NCBI RefSeq assembly: GCF_036373705.1
Contig: NC_089864.1
Span: 13,922,001-13,986,000, forward strand
Direction of reading: 5' to 3'
Length of the DNA: 64,000 bases
DNA from: Amia ocellicauda
Taxonomy: Eukaryota; Chordata; Actinopteri; Amiiformes; Amiidae
Shown here: piece by piece, positions 1 through 11,611 of the stretch
Layout: the number at the start of each line of letters is the position of its first letter
How positions within the stretch are numbered: position 1 is the stretch's first letter
Position numbers and translations under genes: made by a program
The notes under the pieces: model-generated
What the model saw: the letters and a program-made list of their open reading frames with translations, nothing else
Database searches by the model: none
What the model was told of the DNA's origin: nothing

Positions 1-957
1 AAAGTCTAAAGTAAGAATAGTTAACTAACAGAACATACTGGAAGAAGAACAGGAAGAGAACAGAACAATAGTCCTTTGTGACACAAATCGGAATATGTTT
101 TTGTTTTATTGTGTGGTCTTTACTCGGCTACATCTAATTTAAAGAAAACCCCATTGTTTCTAGAGAGAAGACACTGACTTTGTGTAGAGATAATGCAGGA
201 AACTATGCTGATGTGATCTTGGCATCTCAAATGGCAGTCTGTTGAGATACATTTTGTAGCAAATCTGTTTCTATGCAGGTTGAGTTCAGATCATTTTTTT
301 GTTTTATTTTGTACGATTTGTTTATATTAAAACATACGATTAAAGACATTTCCCCTCTCCCCGCCTTCATTTATAACCCACATCTTCGCCTGGATTTAGA
401 TTCACACCCACATGTGCATAAGCTGTGGTCCAAACAGCGAAGGGTCACTTACGTGGGCAGGGAAGAGAGAGAGAGAAAAATGTTTGGCAATCATGCCTGG
501 AAAAAAAAAAACTTGTGAAAAGGAACAAGCTTGCATTTGTGCCTGAAGGTATCTCTGCACAGGGAGGAACTTGACTACACTAGGAACCACTCTGAGCTCA
601 GCTGTTAAGGTTTGTCCTAATAAGCTTGCTATATATGCAATAGGAATGAATATATTAAAGCAAATGCAAATGTTCTGTTTTTATTTTTAATACTTCATGT
701 AAGAACTTCAGACACAATCAAGAAAATTCACTAAGCTGGGTAACAATGGCCTGAATTGACCCCAAAGGCAAGACAACTTTAGTTTGTATGAACTACATTT
801 TCTGAACCACCTTCTTTTTCAAAAATGATAAAACAACCTTTTAGTCTTCAAACCCACTACTACAAATGGCTTTGGATGACCCTAAGCTGGGTGTTTGTGT
901 ATGTTTATAAATGTGTATATAAATATAAATATATATGCATGCCTGTGTGTGTGTATA
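1..957. other. Intergenic spacer, no gene seen
   Basis: AT-rich single-copy-looking DNA. The open frames here are short and show no codon bias, domain or splice context. This is probably part of the long spacer downstream of MGST1; in human the next gene on this side is LMO3, and no LMO3 exon is visible. Confidence 0.6.
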
Positions 958-1409
958 TTGTGACGCCGCTGACGTACTCTGAGCCGGAGCAGGAGGGAAT
1001 ACCTGTACTCGAGTGGGAGGACGAATGCCCAGCAGCACCAGAAACAGCGGTACTGTCAACCCTGGACTGGCAGGAAGAGTTAATCCTCCCAGAGCTGGAA
1101 TGGGAGGAAGAAATACTATTCTCAGGACCCGCTGGTGGGGATGAAGACTGGTCTGAAAACGTGCCTTGGCCAGAGCTGGCATGGGTGGCAGAGATAAACC
1201 TCCCAGCATGGTGTAAGGAGGAAGAGGCGCTGTCGGGGCAAAAGGACCCTCCGCCGTGCTTCCCTGCCATTTCCCAGGGTCCCTCTGCACCTGGTCCTTC
1301 GTTGGACAGCATGGGTTGCCCCTCGTTGCCAGCTCTCAGTCACCTGGGCGCTGTGCTTGCCTACTGGTCATTTTACTTTTCACAAGGTAGCCATTTTGTC
1401 TCTTTCTGA
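958..1409 (+). other. Acidic, Trp-rich open frame, probable fragment of a repeat
   Basis: A GC-rich island in AT-rich DNA carries an open frame whose well-composed part starts near 960 and stops at 1407-1409. The peptide repeats a loose unit built on Leu/Glu-Trp-(Glu/Gln)-Glu, for example EWEDE, DWQEELILPELEWEEEI and ELAWVAEINLP, then turns Pro/Ser-rich. I recognise no family. The acidic repeats and isolation suggest part of a retroelement or low-complexity coding repeat rather than a host exon. The peptide upstream of about 960 is encoded by AT-rich DNA and probably is not translated. Confidence 0.35.
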
Positions 1410-2372
1410 ATATATAGGCTACATTCGATGTACCTTGCCTGATTTTCATGTAAAGAATTAGAGTCTGATTAAACATTTACAAAAAGAAGAACCATTGTAT
1501 ATCTCTTGTCCTTATATGTATACAGTTCGAAGATGAAACACTTAAAATACAAAACCTCTTCTTTCAAAAAGGAAGCTCAGAATCATGTCATTTTCTTATT
1601 AATTTGATAGTTTTACATTCAGTAAAGTAGGATGTGGGGGTAAACAAAAACTTTTGAAATTCCTGTTACTTTATGGAAAACAAACATTTTCCTCTTGACT
1701 TTAAGACCTCAATAAAACCCCTTCTAACAGCTGGCTGCATGTGACGATGCTGTCAGTGCTGGGTTATTCTGGTTGATTTTTGTTTGCTCTCACTCTTTCT
1801 AGGGAAACACTGTAAGAAATAGTGTAGCCTGCCAATGCTACAGTAAAGATTGGTGTCAAGAGTTTAAAAGAGTTGCAGTGTAAACTATCTAATCACTTTC
1901 ACCCTTCTAATGAACACCAATGAGGACAGTTTTTGAAATGTAATGCTAAAATACATACATTATCTTTTTTTTTGTACTCTTTTAAAGATTTAGTGTTTGA
2001 AGTTTTAGATGAGATTCTCCAAAGGATAATAAATGTCAGCTTTAGAAACTCAACCTTTAAGTGTGTTCGTGTACCTGTGGGTACTGATACTGCTGTCGAT
2101 GTCATCCAAAATACATAAGGTTGTTGGCAATAAAAGATACAGAGTCAAAAATGTCTGACAGATTCTTGGAGGACAATAACAAACACGTAAAAAAACTCAG
2201 CTCCAAAAACCACCTTGAAAGAGACTCTTGCAGTTCTGAATATTATGTTCTGGGAACTGATGTTGCTTACTCTCTTTTTCTTCCTTTATGAAATTGACAG
2301 AGGTCTCACTGACAGAGCTGGCAGACACTAAGGTCGAAGGTGAAATTAAGGAAGAAAATGATTACAATAATA
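1410..2372. other. Intergenic spacer, no gene seen
   Basis: AT-rich DNA with only short random open frames. Nothing recognisable on either strand. Confidence 0.55.
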
Positions 2373-2642
2373 TACAGTGCCTATAGAAAGTCTACATCCC
2401 CTTGAACTTTTTTCACGTTTTGTTGTGTCAGTGCCTCAGAGTTTCATGCATTTAAATGAGGATTTATTTCCACTTATCTACACACCAGACTCCACACTGT
2501 TAAGGGGAAAAAAGTTTGTAACTGTAATATCATAATTGGATAAGTCTCCACCCCCCTGAGTGAATACTTGGAGGAAGCACCTTTGGCAGCAATTACAGCT
2601 GTGAGTCTCTTGGGATGGGTCTCCACTAACTTTGCACACCTA
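2373..2642. mobile_element. End fragment of a Tc1-like DNA transposon
   Basis: The block begins TACAGTGCCTATAGAAAGTC after a TA and continues through text I recognise from fish Tc1-type elements: a TIR-proximal segment, then a stretch about a gap of unlike length before the phrase around 2575-2640 that in intact copies encodes the start of the antisense transposase region (cacctttggcagcaattaca). Only one end is present. The sequence after about 2643 no longer matches what I know of the family, so the copy is truncated and cannot move. Confidence 0.7.
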
Positions 2643-5106
2643 GTTTAGACTATATTCCATCATCACGTTTGTGGGGTTTCGTCTGATAGCTGAAGGCCTC
2701 AGCCCACTCCACTCCAACACTAAAGCAATCCAGTGCGTCCCCGAGCTCTTGGCGGACCTGCTGTCATGGTCCACCCATAACCCACATGCAGCCCCCGGCT
2801 CCGACAGCATTAATAAGGTGGGGCTATAATGAGTATACAGCATTATTTAATTGTATCTCGATGATTCTAATAATCAAAATAATTAATCGACAGGTTCATC
2901 GAAAGGGATATTTTAATTGTCAGAAGTTGCAGCACTTCTGAAAAACATTGAATAAACTACACAAGAAACACCACTTGGTCAGTATAATACCAAAATGTCC
3001 AGCTGATGTATTTAGGTCCCTTCAGATGAAAACAAAAAAATCTTCTAGGTGAATGAATGTTATTCGACCATTCAGACCCATAGAGTAGCTACTGGGAGGA
3101 AGGGGAGGAGTGCAGGCAGTACAAAATGTATAGTCTGAGTTAAAAACAAACATGTCTGTAGTTCTGTTAAGCAAAACATCACTGGGAAGCCAGGAATAAC
3201 CTTAAATAACAACATATTTTTAGAATAGTGGAAAGACCTAGTTGCATTACACTTCAATTAAAATGCCAAACAAGTTTTGTAAACCAGCATAATCAATTTA
3301 ATTACTTTCCAGACCAAAGAAAGGTGCACATCCCTTATAAAACTATAAAAACTGTTTTTGGAAAACAAAAACCAACAACAACAAACAAACAAAAACAAAA
3401 TACAAAGCCTGTCTAGTGGAGCTCAAAATGCATGTAGCCTAGAAATCACTGGGGAAACACAAATATATGCACATGATATATAGTTATGATGCTCTTCCCC
3501 ATGGGAGGAGATCTACCTGCTGGAGCCCATTTGCACTCTCTGAGCTAGACCTAATCAAACCTTTGACCTACCCGCACAATGCCAAGTGCACAAGTTTATA
3601 ATTTATGTTTCGTGGTAGGTCAAAGTTTTTATTTGGTCGAGTCCTTAGTCACATTAGTTGATAAACCAGCTGTTAATGTATCCTTGGATTCAGTGGGGGC
3701 GTCCCCCGAAAAAAATATTTCAATATTATTACATTCATTTCTTATATTTACAACAATTTGCTCTGTTTATTGTTAGTAAATAGTGATTTTGTGCTTCATA
3801 TACTACTACTAAGAATAATAAACAACAACAATACTAATACAAAATGACTTATTACTACAAATACAAGTATATGGAAATTATTAGCTCACTCTGTGCGTGT
3901 AGTATGTGTGTATTTATATATATGGCAGAATTTTTCATATATATTTAAAAAATGAATGCAATGTAAATCACTTTCTGTAAGATTGTACTTAATTTGTCAA
4001 TATATCAACACAGTTATAAACGTGAACACACGATCATAAACACAGCAGACGCGCAGACAATTCTATTTTATTCCTTTGTTTTACCATTGAAATTGAACCA
4101 AAAACTGTGATAGAATTGTTTTCTTTTAAACTCATATACCCATTAAAATTAAAAATAATTGAATTAAACTTTCCACAAAACCAGGTTAAAGCATCTTAAA
4201 AATGCAGTAGACAGTGGAATACATTTAAAAAAAAATACTTTCTAATCATTTAATCATTATGATTAACTTCATCAGTATTTAGATAAAACAATATTAAATG
4301 ACCATTCACTTTTTATAGTGTCCAAAACTTATTTGTGATAGTGGACGGTGGAAAAGGACCGATATTTTTGAAAGGAAGCATTATGACAGCATTATTATAC
4401 AGGAATCACCGACAAACGCCGCCATGAAACAGCAAACGGCTCTGCTGGAGACGACACTGCAGGCCGCATACATTGTGTGAAACCTAGATTAGCTAAACTA
4501 GCCTAAACAGCCATGATGACATACCTCTGTTTTGAGAATGTTTTCTTTTTTGGCCCCTGTGCACCTGACAATGATGATCTTTTCATTGTCATTCTGTGTG
4601 ATTGCTTGTGTGAAGTGTCTTGTATTGCAATGCTGGCTGGCAGTCTTCAGTTTTCTAATACTCCATTTATACATGTAATTGCGGTATGTTCGGTTTCCTA
4701 GGATATACACTTGCGCAGTGTTTGTATTTTGTTGTTTTGAGGGAGAAACAAAGTAGGTACTGTGTTGAAAACTAGTAATATGTGCAAATTGTGTTAAATA
4801 GCGAGTGGCAAGGAAGGGAGAGAGGGGGACCTGTAGAGTGTCTGACCCTTAATAATCATAATTTTTTTTGCCAGTCTGCGCCCCTACGACAGATGGCGCC
4901 CTAGGAGACCGCCTTATCCGCCTGTCAGCCGGTCCTGCTTGGATGTCTGCTTTGACTCTGCAGACATGAAGATGTACCTGCAGAGGAAGTCCAGACTTTA
5001 CCATTTTATAGTCATAATGGCATGGTCACAACGGTTTAGTTCCCACTGTGGTCACCATCCTTCAGCAGGTGACACATCCTGTCAAAGCTGTGTTGGAGAA
5101 ATGTAC
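2643..5106. other. Intergenic spacer, no gene seen
   Basis: AT-rich DNA. A GC-richer patch at 2650-2830 and another at 4865-4945 look like fragments of unclassified interspersed repeats. No splice-flanked coding segment was found. Confidence 0.5.
3561..3625. repeat. 12-bp inverted repeat containing TGACCT/AGGTCA
   Basis: CTTTGACCTACC at 3561-3572 is repeated in reverse complement as GGTAGGTCAAAG at 3614-3625. Both arms hold the nuclear-receptor half-site AGGTCA followed by AAG. It could be a receptor-binding pair, a small hairpin, or a chance match. Confidence 0.35.
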
Positions 5107-5190
5107 ATAATAATAATAATAATAATAATAATAATGTATTTATTAGCAGATGCCCTTGTCCAGGGTGTCTTACAAAATATAAATATGGTG
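5107..5190. repeat. (TAA)n microsatellite joined to a fish SINE/LINE-type tail
   Basis: About nine TAA units at 5107-5135 run into GTATTTATTAGCAGATGCCC and a following 'ttgtccagggtgtcttaca' segment. This is the reverse complement of the 3' tail shared by many fish SINEs and L2-type LINEs; the plus-strand version of the same tail ends the SINE at 11.6 kb. The microsatellite probably grew from the A-rich tail of the inserted element. Confidence 0.65.
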
Positions 5191-6528
5191 GTTATTGCTG
5201 GAACCATTGACAAACAGTGAAATGTCAGTCTTGTCTGGAGCATGGGAGTGAGATTTGAGAGCTGTGTCCACTGAGGGCAGGACCCAGCCTGCGTCAGGGG
5301 ATCCTCAAACTTGGCTGTTTGTCTGGCAGCAGTTTGGCAAGCCATTAATTATGAATACAGGATCACCCGTTTTTTGTACATTGGGCAACTTGACAGTTTC
5401 ATGGCATAAAGCACATTTTTCCTACACGTGTTGCTTATTTTTTGCTGGTCGAGCATATTGAGGACATGGCTGTGTGTTGTCTGTGTAGACTTCATCAACC
5501 TGATCATTAGACTTCACTTTGGTGGTCATTTTATGAAGCCTTTCTTTGATATACACTGCATACATAGCGTGTGTACATTCTGACAGAAGGTACAGAAGGA
5601 TAGGGGATAGGCCAGTATTTCACATTGTCTCTAAGGCCCAGGCTTACTAAATAACTGGTTTTGATCAGATAACCACCTCCTCCTTGCAGATATGTCAGAG
5701 AAAACAAGTTATATCTGCTACACCATCATTTTAACCAGTTATTACACTGTCTGGGTGTAGGGCTTTACATTCACAATATTACAGTATATATCTAGGTTCT
5801 AATTATAATATTTGATATGTTTTCAGTACAGTGACCCCCCTCTCGTACCCCCACCCCTCCCCCCCGCCTAAAGACTGCTATTAAAGCCCCCTAAAATACC
5901 TAATCAAGCCAAGATCTCAAAGGGTTAATTATTGGTTAGGCATTTAAGGGGTTTTCTCACATCCAGATACTTAATCAAGTGATGGAGTCAGGAAACAAGG
6001 GGTAGTAGATAAAAGTGTTAGGGATAATAATGATGCCAAGTAATGATTTCCCTGGAGATAATCTGATCTATTGCCACAGGGAAGAGAGGAAGAATAAGAC
6101 TGGAGGGGGGGTGAAGGGAAGCTAGGTTGAACATCAGCATTACATAGGAGTGCTTAAGCCATGATGAGGCGAGAGAGGGAGGAAGAGAGAACCAACATAA
6201 CACTGGAAAAGATTATAATCACCCACTAGGTTTTTATTATTTTATTTTATTTTTGTTGGGGGATGAAATAAAAGTGCCTCCACACACGAGGGGAATGTCA
6301 AGTTCACATAAAAAAATTAAACAGCTGAAAGGTATGATTTAACAATGCTCTAAACTCAATAAGTGCAAGATAAACAGCAAATTAGATGACTCAATGTCAG
6401 GAGGAAAGGAAAAAAAAAGTCTTCCTATCGATCCTATCGTCAAAAATTAATCTGCTTCCCAATGCCCCTGCTCCAATCCCAAGGCTGATGAAGAGTAAAG
6501 AAATAAGAGCATAAAAATATGGCATAGC

Positions 6529-6570
6529 TCTCTCTCTCTCTCTTTCTGTCTCTCTCTCTCTCTCACTCTC
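6529..6570 (+). repeat. (CT)n microsatellite
   Basis: Near-perfect CT dinucleotide tract with two or three interruptions. Confidence 0.85.
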
Positions 6571-6775
6571 TTCACCTTCAGGCGAGACCCTGATTACAAT
6601 CTCCTGCGAGATATTTCAGTACGAAACAACTCTCTTGTCGGGACTGCAAAATTAAACTGGAGATCAATACTTTACAAAAAATAATTGGGGGAGATGTAGT
6701 TCACAAGTCAGATATGTGCTAGAAGATGGCCGCAGACCAATCAAAATTAAGGAATTTTTAGTATTGTGGTTGCAA

Positions 6776-6778
<3 letters not shown>

Positions 6779-6824
<46 letters not shown>
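6779..6824 (+). repeat. (GT)n microsatellite
   Basis: Uninterrupted GT dinucleotide tract of about 23 units, a Z-DNA-prone sequence and a likely length polymorphism. Confidence 0.92.
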
Positions 6825-6826
<2 letters not shown>

Positions 6827-8061
6827 GTTTGTTTGGTTTAGCTCTTTTGGTGAGTACTTTGCTTCAGGTTAGTTTTTAGGATATATCTGTTCAGCAGTGG
6901 TCTCCAGATAATGAGATGAAATGGGTTTTTACTCACCTTGTTAAGCTTTTTTCTTCATGTTCTTCTTGTTTGTATCTAGCAGAAACATTTGTCAAGCTCA
7001 CTGTGAAAAAAGAAAAATAACAGTTTAAATTCCACTCCCAGTCATTGACTAAATAAATCCAACCACATAATATATCAAATAGAAATATTATATTTTTTTG
7101 TATACTTTACGACTCACCTATGAGATCTGCCTGGGCCCATGGATTAAAAATAAACTTAAAACAACCCCCATTTTCATTAACTTAAAGTGTCAAGATTCTG
7201 GAAGACAGAAATGGATGAATAAAGACTCAGATACCTTTGAGTGATGTGGCTTCCTAAGTACATTTATTTTATTGAGGAATAGTATGTAACTCTAGTGTGT
7301 TTTGTGAAATCTTTTTGTTTTGTTTTGTTTTGTTTTTAAACATAGCAATCAGTCAATTAATTTTAAAACTTGTTAACAAACGTGTTCTATTAAATATAAT
7401 TATTAGTGATTAAGCAGTGTATAAATCAGTATCCTCCCATTTCAGTGATTAACAGATTTTAAAATAATGTAATTTTATGATTAAAAAGAACTACGAATGG
7501 TCAAAAAGAAAATAGGTACATAGTGGGAAACCTCTCTTTGTTGTCCAGTATTAAAAGATTACTAATTCATGTGCATTATCCTGTTATGTAATGTATTCCT
7601 CGCTGTGTAATTGCATGTCTACTGTAATTCGGCCTGTTCTTTCTGCTTTAATTGTTATTTATTCTGTAAATAACTTTTGCAGCAACAATATATTCCAAAA
7701 ATGATTTCCAGAAAGAATGAAAGGAAATTATGTGGGAAGTAATTATGTTCCACATAGCAGAGTCAGAGTGGTTAGTTGTGTTGGTTTTCCTTTTTATGAT
7801 TTGGACAGAATTCCCAGGAACTTATCCAATTTTTGTTGTGTCGATAGCTCAGTTCCTACCAATTTACGTCTGATATTGAGGTCTTATTATGCAGACTATT
7901 CTGTTTTAATGAACATCTTTAATCCACTTCTCTCATCATCCAGCACTGCACAGAAAGTAATCTTTAAAAGTAGTTTAAAATACAGACATGACCGAGGATA
8001 ACGACACAAATAAACAATGTAGTGTCATACGCAGAAAAACGTTTAGCATTTGTTCCACCAA

Positions 8062-8489
8062 TGTGACACAGTGTAGTACAGGGGAGGTATGTAAGGCGGG
8101 GTCAGAGCCATACCTGGTCTCTGCCCCCCACCCCCTACCTGCCATTTCATGACTACAGGCAGAGCACACACCTGCGAGTAATGAATCACAAGCCCTATTT
8201 AAGCATCTCTGTTAATTGTTCGTTGCACAATATATGGAGGAAGGTGCAGGAGGGCGAGAGAGAGTTGTGCATTTGGAGTGATTTACTGGCAAACCAACCC
8301 ACATTTGTACTAGGACCTGATACTGAACGAACCTGGACTGGACAACAACTATGGCTCTGAACTAGGGCTAAGCTTTATTTTTTGGCTTACCTTTTTAAAG
8401 CCATCAAACCCAATGTTCCATCCCCAAAAGTCCGCAGCTCACAACCTAAATCCTGGGAAACAACATTCGACACCCCACAGTGTGTCACA
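8062..8489 (+). repeat. 5' LTR of the gypsy remnant
   Basis: Begins TGTGACACAGTG and ends CACAGTGTGTCACA. A 'ctatttaagcatctctgtt' stretch at about 8195-8215 could be the TATA-like promoter. The sequence after the end, gttggtggagaacgtggata, sits where a primer-binding site would be, but I cannot assign the tRNA. Confidence 0.7.
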
Positions 8490-8791
8490 GTTGGTGGAGA
8501 ACGTGGATAGGACTCTGTGAGCCAGCAGACAAAATATATACACCAGTATGGAGGAATTAATCAGGCAACTTAGTGGAGCCCTTTAATCAGACACTGAAGG
8601 CAATGTTATGGAAAACAGTGGAAAAAGATGAAAATGATTGGGATGGTATTGCCTTACATCATGAACGCCATCAGAAAAGTACCCCAGACTTCTACAGGAT
8701 TTTCACCTTACAAGCTGTTGTAAAGCTCTGAGACCTCTTAAACCTAGCGAAGGAAATCTGGGAATAACAAAAGGCACTAAAGTGTAGGGTA

Positions 8792-8857
8792 TGTGACACA
8801 GTAAAGGATGTAGTCAGAGGGGAGGTATGTGAGGCCGACACCCCACAGAGTGTCACA
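8792..8857 (+). repeat. Internally deleted 3' LTR of the gypsy remnant
   Basis: The first half repeats the 5' LTR start (TGTGACACAG, then GGGGAGGTATGTGAGGC) and the second half repeats its end (CGACACCCCACAG, then TGTCACA). About 360 bp between these points of the 5' LTR are missing here. Confidence 0.75.
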
Positions 8858-8861
8858 CCAA

Positions 8862-11154
8862 ACAGACACTACAGATACCCAATCAAGACACTGGGGGCAT
8901 GTACAGACTTATCTGGCCAACACTGGTCCTCATGAGTACCTGCCGTGGCAGAAGTGTTCAGGGTAAATTGTACTCTATCAGAGAATGCAGTCATTAAAAA
9001 GGAGTTATGCTTCAATATTTTACATCCCCATTATTAAATGGCATACCTGTGCTGTGGTCAAATATCGTAGAGCTGGCTTCTTAATATGCAGCGTAGAGAG
9101 CAGGGCTTTAAAAATTGCCTCGTACCAGTGACAGAAAGTAGGTGAAAACAGACACGTCATTTAGCACCAGTGACTTATGTAGAGAAGGTGTGAGAAGGCT
9201 GGAGCATGCCAATGTGGGCATACTTCACAGTCATTGAGCTCCCACACAGTCACTGCAGCGCACGGCATCCTTTTATCACACCTTACGACTTCTGAATAGT
9301 ACATTCAGCTTTTTCAGCACTGACCAGTCTGACTGTGTTTCAGTTGCAATCACAAAAGGATTACCTCAGATAATGTGAGGGTTTTTGGTAGTGTTAGGCT
9401 ATATATAAGGTGTTTTTAAACAGAAAAAAGTGCATTGCAATATTCTATATCATGTGCTTACAGGGTAAGATGTAATAATATAGTTAGTCAAAGTACAGTT
9501 TCAGAATCCTTCAGTAGGGATTGACAAGGTGGCCATGATGTCTATCGCACTTTCAATATTTTCTGTCATATCTGTGAAACTGTAAAATAAAACATGATTA
9601 TCAGCACGTCAGGGACACGAGGAGTCGATAAAACAAAATGAATAAATGTAAACACCAGGGGATTCATCTCTATACTACAATTAGTCCTCCCTCGCGTCAA
9701 GCTGCAATGCTGTAAAGACAGCAAATGTCCTGAGGAAAACAAGCAACTTATTATTCAAAAGTGATATCTGCTGCTAATGCAGAAATTATTTAACATAACC
9801 AGAATCTATGTAGACTTCACACCACAGGCTCACACATTCCCTTTGCTATTTCCAAAGGATTCAAATGATCGAAATATACCTGGCTGCTGAATTACTTTTA
9901 TGAAGGAGAAGAAGCAGCGCCACTGAGGGACTAGAGCTGATCAAATACAAAATACGGTTATGACTTACAAGATGCCTGTTTTTCTAACATAAGCATGCAA
10001 ACGGCGGTGCAGATATACAACAGCAACAAGCCTAAATCATCTCCAGTTCATTCCAAGTTATTGATTTTATACATGCAATAAAGGAACGGTTGGCAATGCA
10101 TAATTCGGATATATGTTCATTATAAAAGATGTACATTAAACATCTGAAAGCATACTTCAGTGCCTCTTCACTTAAAAGGCCTAGCATCCTTACAGTTAGC
10201 AGACGTCTGTGTACACTTAGTCATTTAGTTCAATCAGATCAGTTTCAGAGGCTTTCATGATGATGTATATTAAAAAACTAAAAGGAATCTTGTAAACCCC
10301 CTTGGATACATGTCTCACCAAAACACAGCTACAGAACTAGATTAGTCACAGAATAAAAATGTGATCCTGCCTTAAAGGTGTCCTGTTTGTAATTTCTTGT
10401 TTCTCACAGGTTCAAGTTTACCCTACAAGACAAAAGCATTTCCATGGGAGTACAGGTCTCCAGGGGATCAATAATAAAATGTAATTAATTAAAATATTAG
10501 TGAGACAAGAACTGGGGTTGACAGACATCTCAAAACTCTGAACACAAATCTTTAAATCCCAAAAAGTTCAATATGGATTCAAATCTGGGCAGTGAACAGA
10601 AATTGAAACTTGATCATCCACACTACTTTGTTTTTCGAGTTTGGGTACATTGAGTTTCATTCACTGCATACAGTTGCATCCCACCAATCATGCACTTTAA
10701 ATAAGGCAGGGCCGGGGTCTCTCAGTACATCTCCGTGTCTCTCTGGATTCCAATATACCCTGGAAACTATTCTTAATAGCAACTGCAGAATAACAGGTGC
10801 AGAATAAAATTCATCGGTCACTTGAAAGAATGAAATTCCATATCCAAAATCCTATTGAAACACATTCTCTGGGGGGGAGAGAGAGATGAAGCATTTGCTA
10901 TTTACCCTGAGCCACTAGGTACTTCCAAAATTAAACAGGCGATAAATTCTCCATTACCTTAACCCCCACAACAGGGTCTTGTATTGCTTTGCCTGATCTG
11001 CGGCTGTGTATACCCACAGGAGTCATGAAATATGTGAGCTATGCTCTGGCAATATGTCCTTCCCATATGTAGCTGGGTGTAATATATATTCCCTTTATTA
11101 GTTCTGTTGCGGTTCAATTCAAGTTTTCATTTAAATTAAGTTGTAAATTTCTTA
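8862..11154. other. Intergenic spacer, no gene seen
   Basis: AT-rich DNA without recognisable coding, RNA or transposon sequence on either strand. Confidence 0.55.
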
Positions 11155-11355
11155 TTAATATAACAGCAGGACACCCCTTTCTTTCTCCGCCAGTTTAACG
11201 GCACACATCGCAACCACAATAAAGGCAGGGATGATGGCGCCAGTGATGTCATGGATGTGGCAGCTTTCTGTTCTTGCTGTGCTCACAATTCTGATGAAAT
11301 AGAAGTATGTCATGTTCTTCCTGTATATGTCATTGATCCTGTGGTGACAAAACAA
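11155..11355 (-). other. Exon-like open segment, possible pseudogene exon
   Basis: On the minus strand a pyrimidine-rich stretch ending CACCACAG precedes an open segment in which a balanced-composition peptide contains a hydrophobic run (ITGAIIPAFIVVAMCAVKLA) and then a charged tail before a stop at 11155. It looks like a last exon of a single-pass membrane protein, but I do not recognise the family. No partner exon was identified nearby, and chance or a pseudogene is as likely. Confidence 0.2.
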
Positions 11356-11381
11356 CTAAATATGAAGGGTATCATAGGACA

Positions 11382-11611
11382 ACAGTGTAGTGTAGTGGTT
11401 AGCACAATAGATTCCTGAGGGGAACGTTGTGTGTTTAATTCCAGGTGGGGGACGTTGCTGCTGTACCCTTGAGCAAGGTACTGTACCTAGATTGCTCTAG
11501 TAGAAACCCCACTGTATAAATGGGTCATTGTATGTTACGAAATAACATGATATATTGTAACAATTGTAAGTCACCCTGGATAAGGGTGCCTGCTAAAAAA
11601 TATTATAATAA
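11382..11611 (+). mobile_element. tRNA-derived SINE
   Basis: The head reads gtgtagtggttagcac (A-box-like) and, about 40 nt later, gtgtttaattccaggtgggg (B-box-like), the arrangement of an RNA polymerase III promoter copied from a tRNA. The body ends in 'ttgtaagtcaccctggataa', 'gggtgcctgcta', then an AT-rich tail, the 3' end widely shared by fish SINEs mobilised by L2-type LINEs. It seems nearly full length. Confidence 0.8.

Larger units (their letters stand above)
5191..8057. other. Intergenic spacer with simple repeats, no gene seen
   Basis: AT-rich DNA with a C-rich patch near 5836-5870, a CT tract, a GT tract and a TTTTG tract at about 7315-7338. The small open frame at 7717-8001 has no recognisable content. 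Confidence 0.5.
8058..8861 (+). mobile_element. Degenerate Ty3/gypsy-type LTR retrotransposon with matching target duplication
   Basis: A 5' LTR (8062-8489), about 300 bp of collapsed internal sequence and a shortened 3' LTR (8792-8857) are flanked by identical CCAA tetranucleotides at 8058-8061 and 8858-8861. The LTR starts TGTGACACAG and ends GTGTGTCACA, giving the usual TG...CA with short inverted termini. Just inside, a short reading frame begins near 8547 (gag-like start). At about 8608-8770 a broken, stop-interrupted frame resembles the region after the integrase core of gypsy polyproteins. Nearly all of gag and pol is deleted; the element is dead. Confidence 0.75.
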
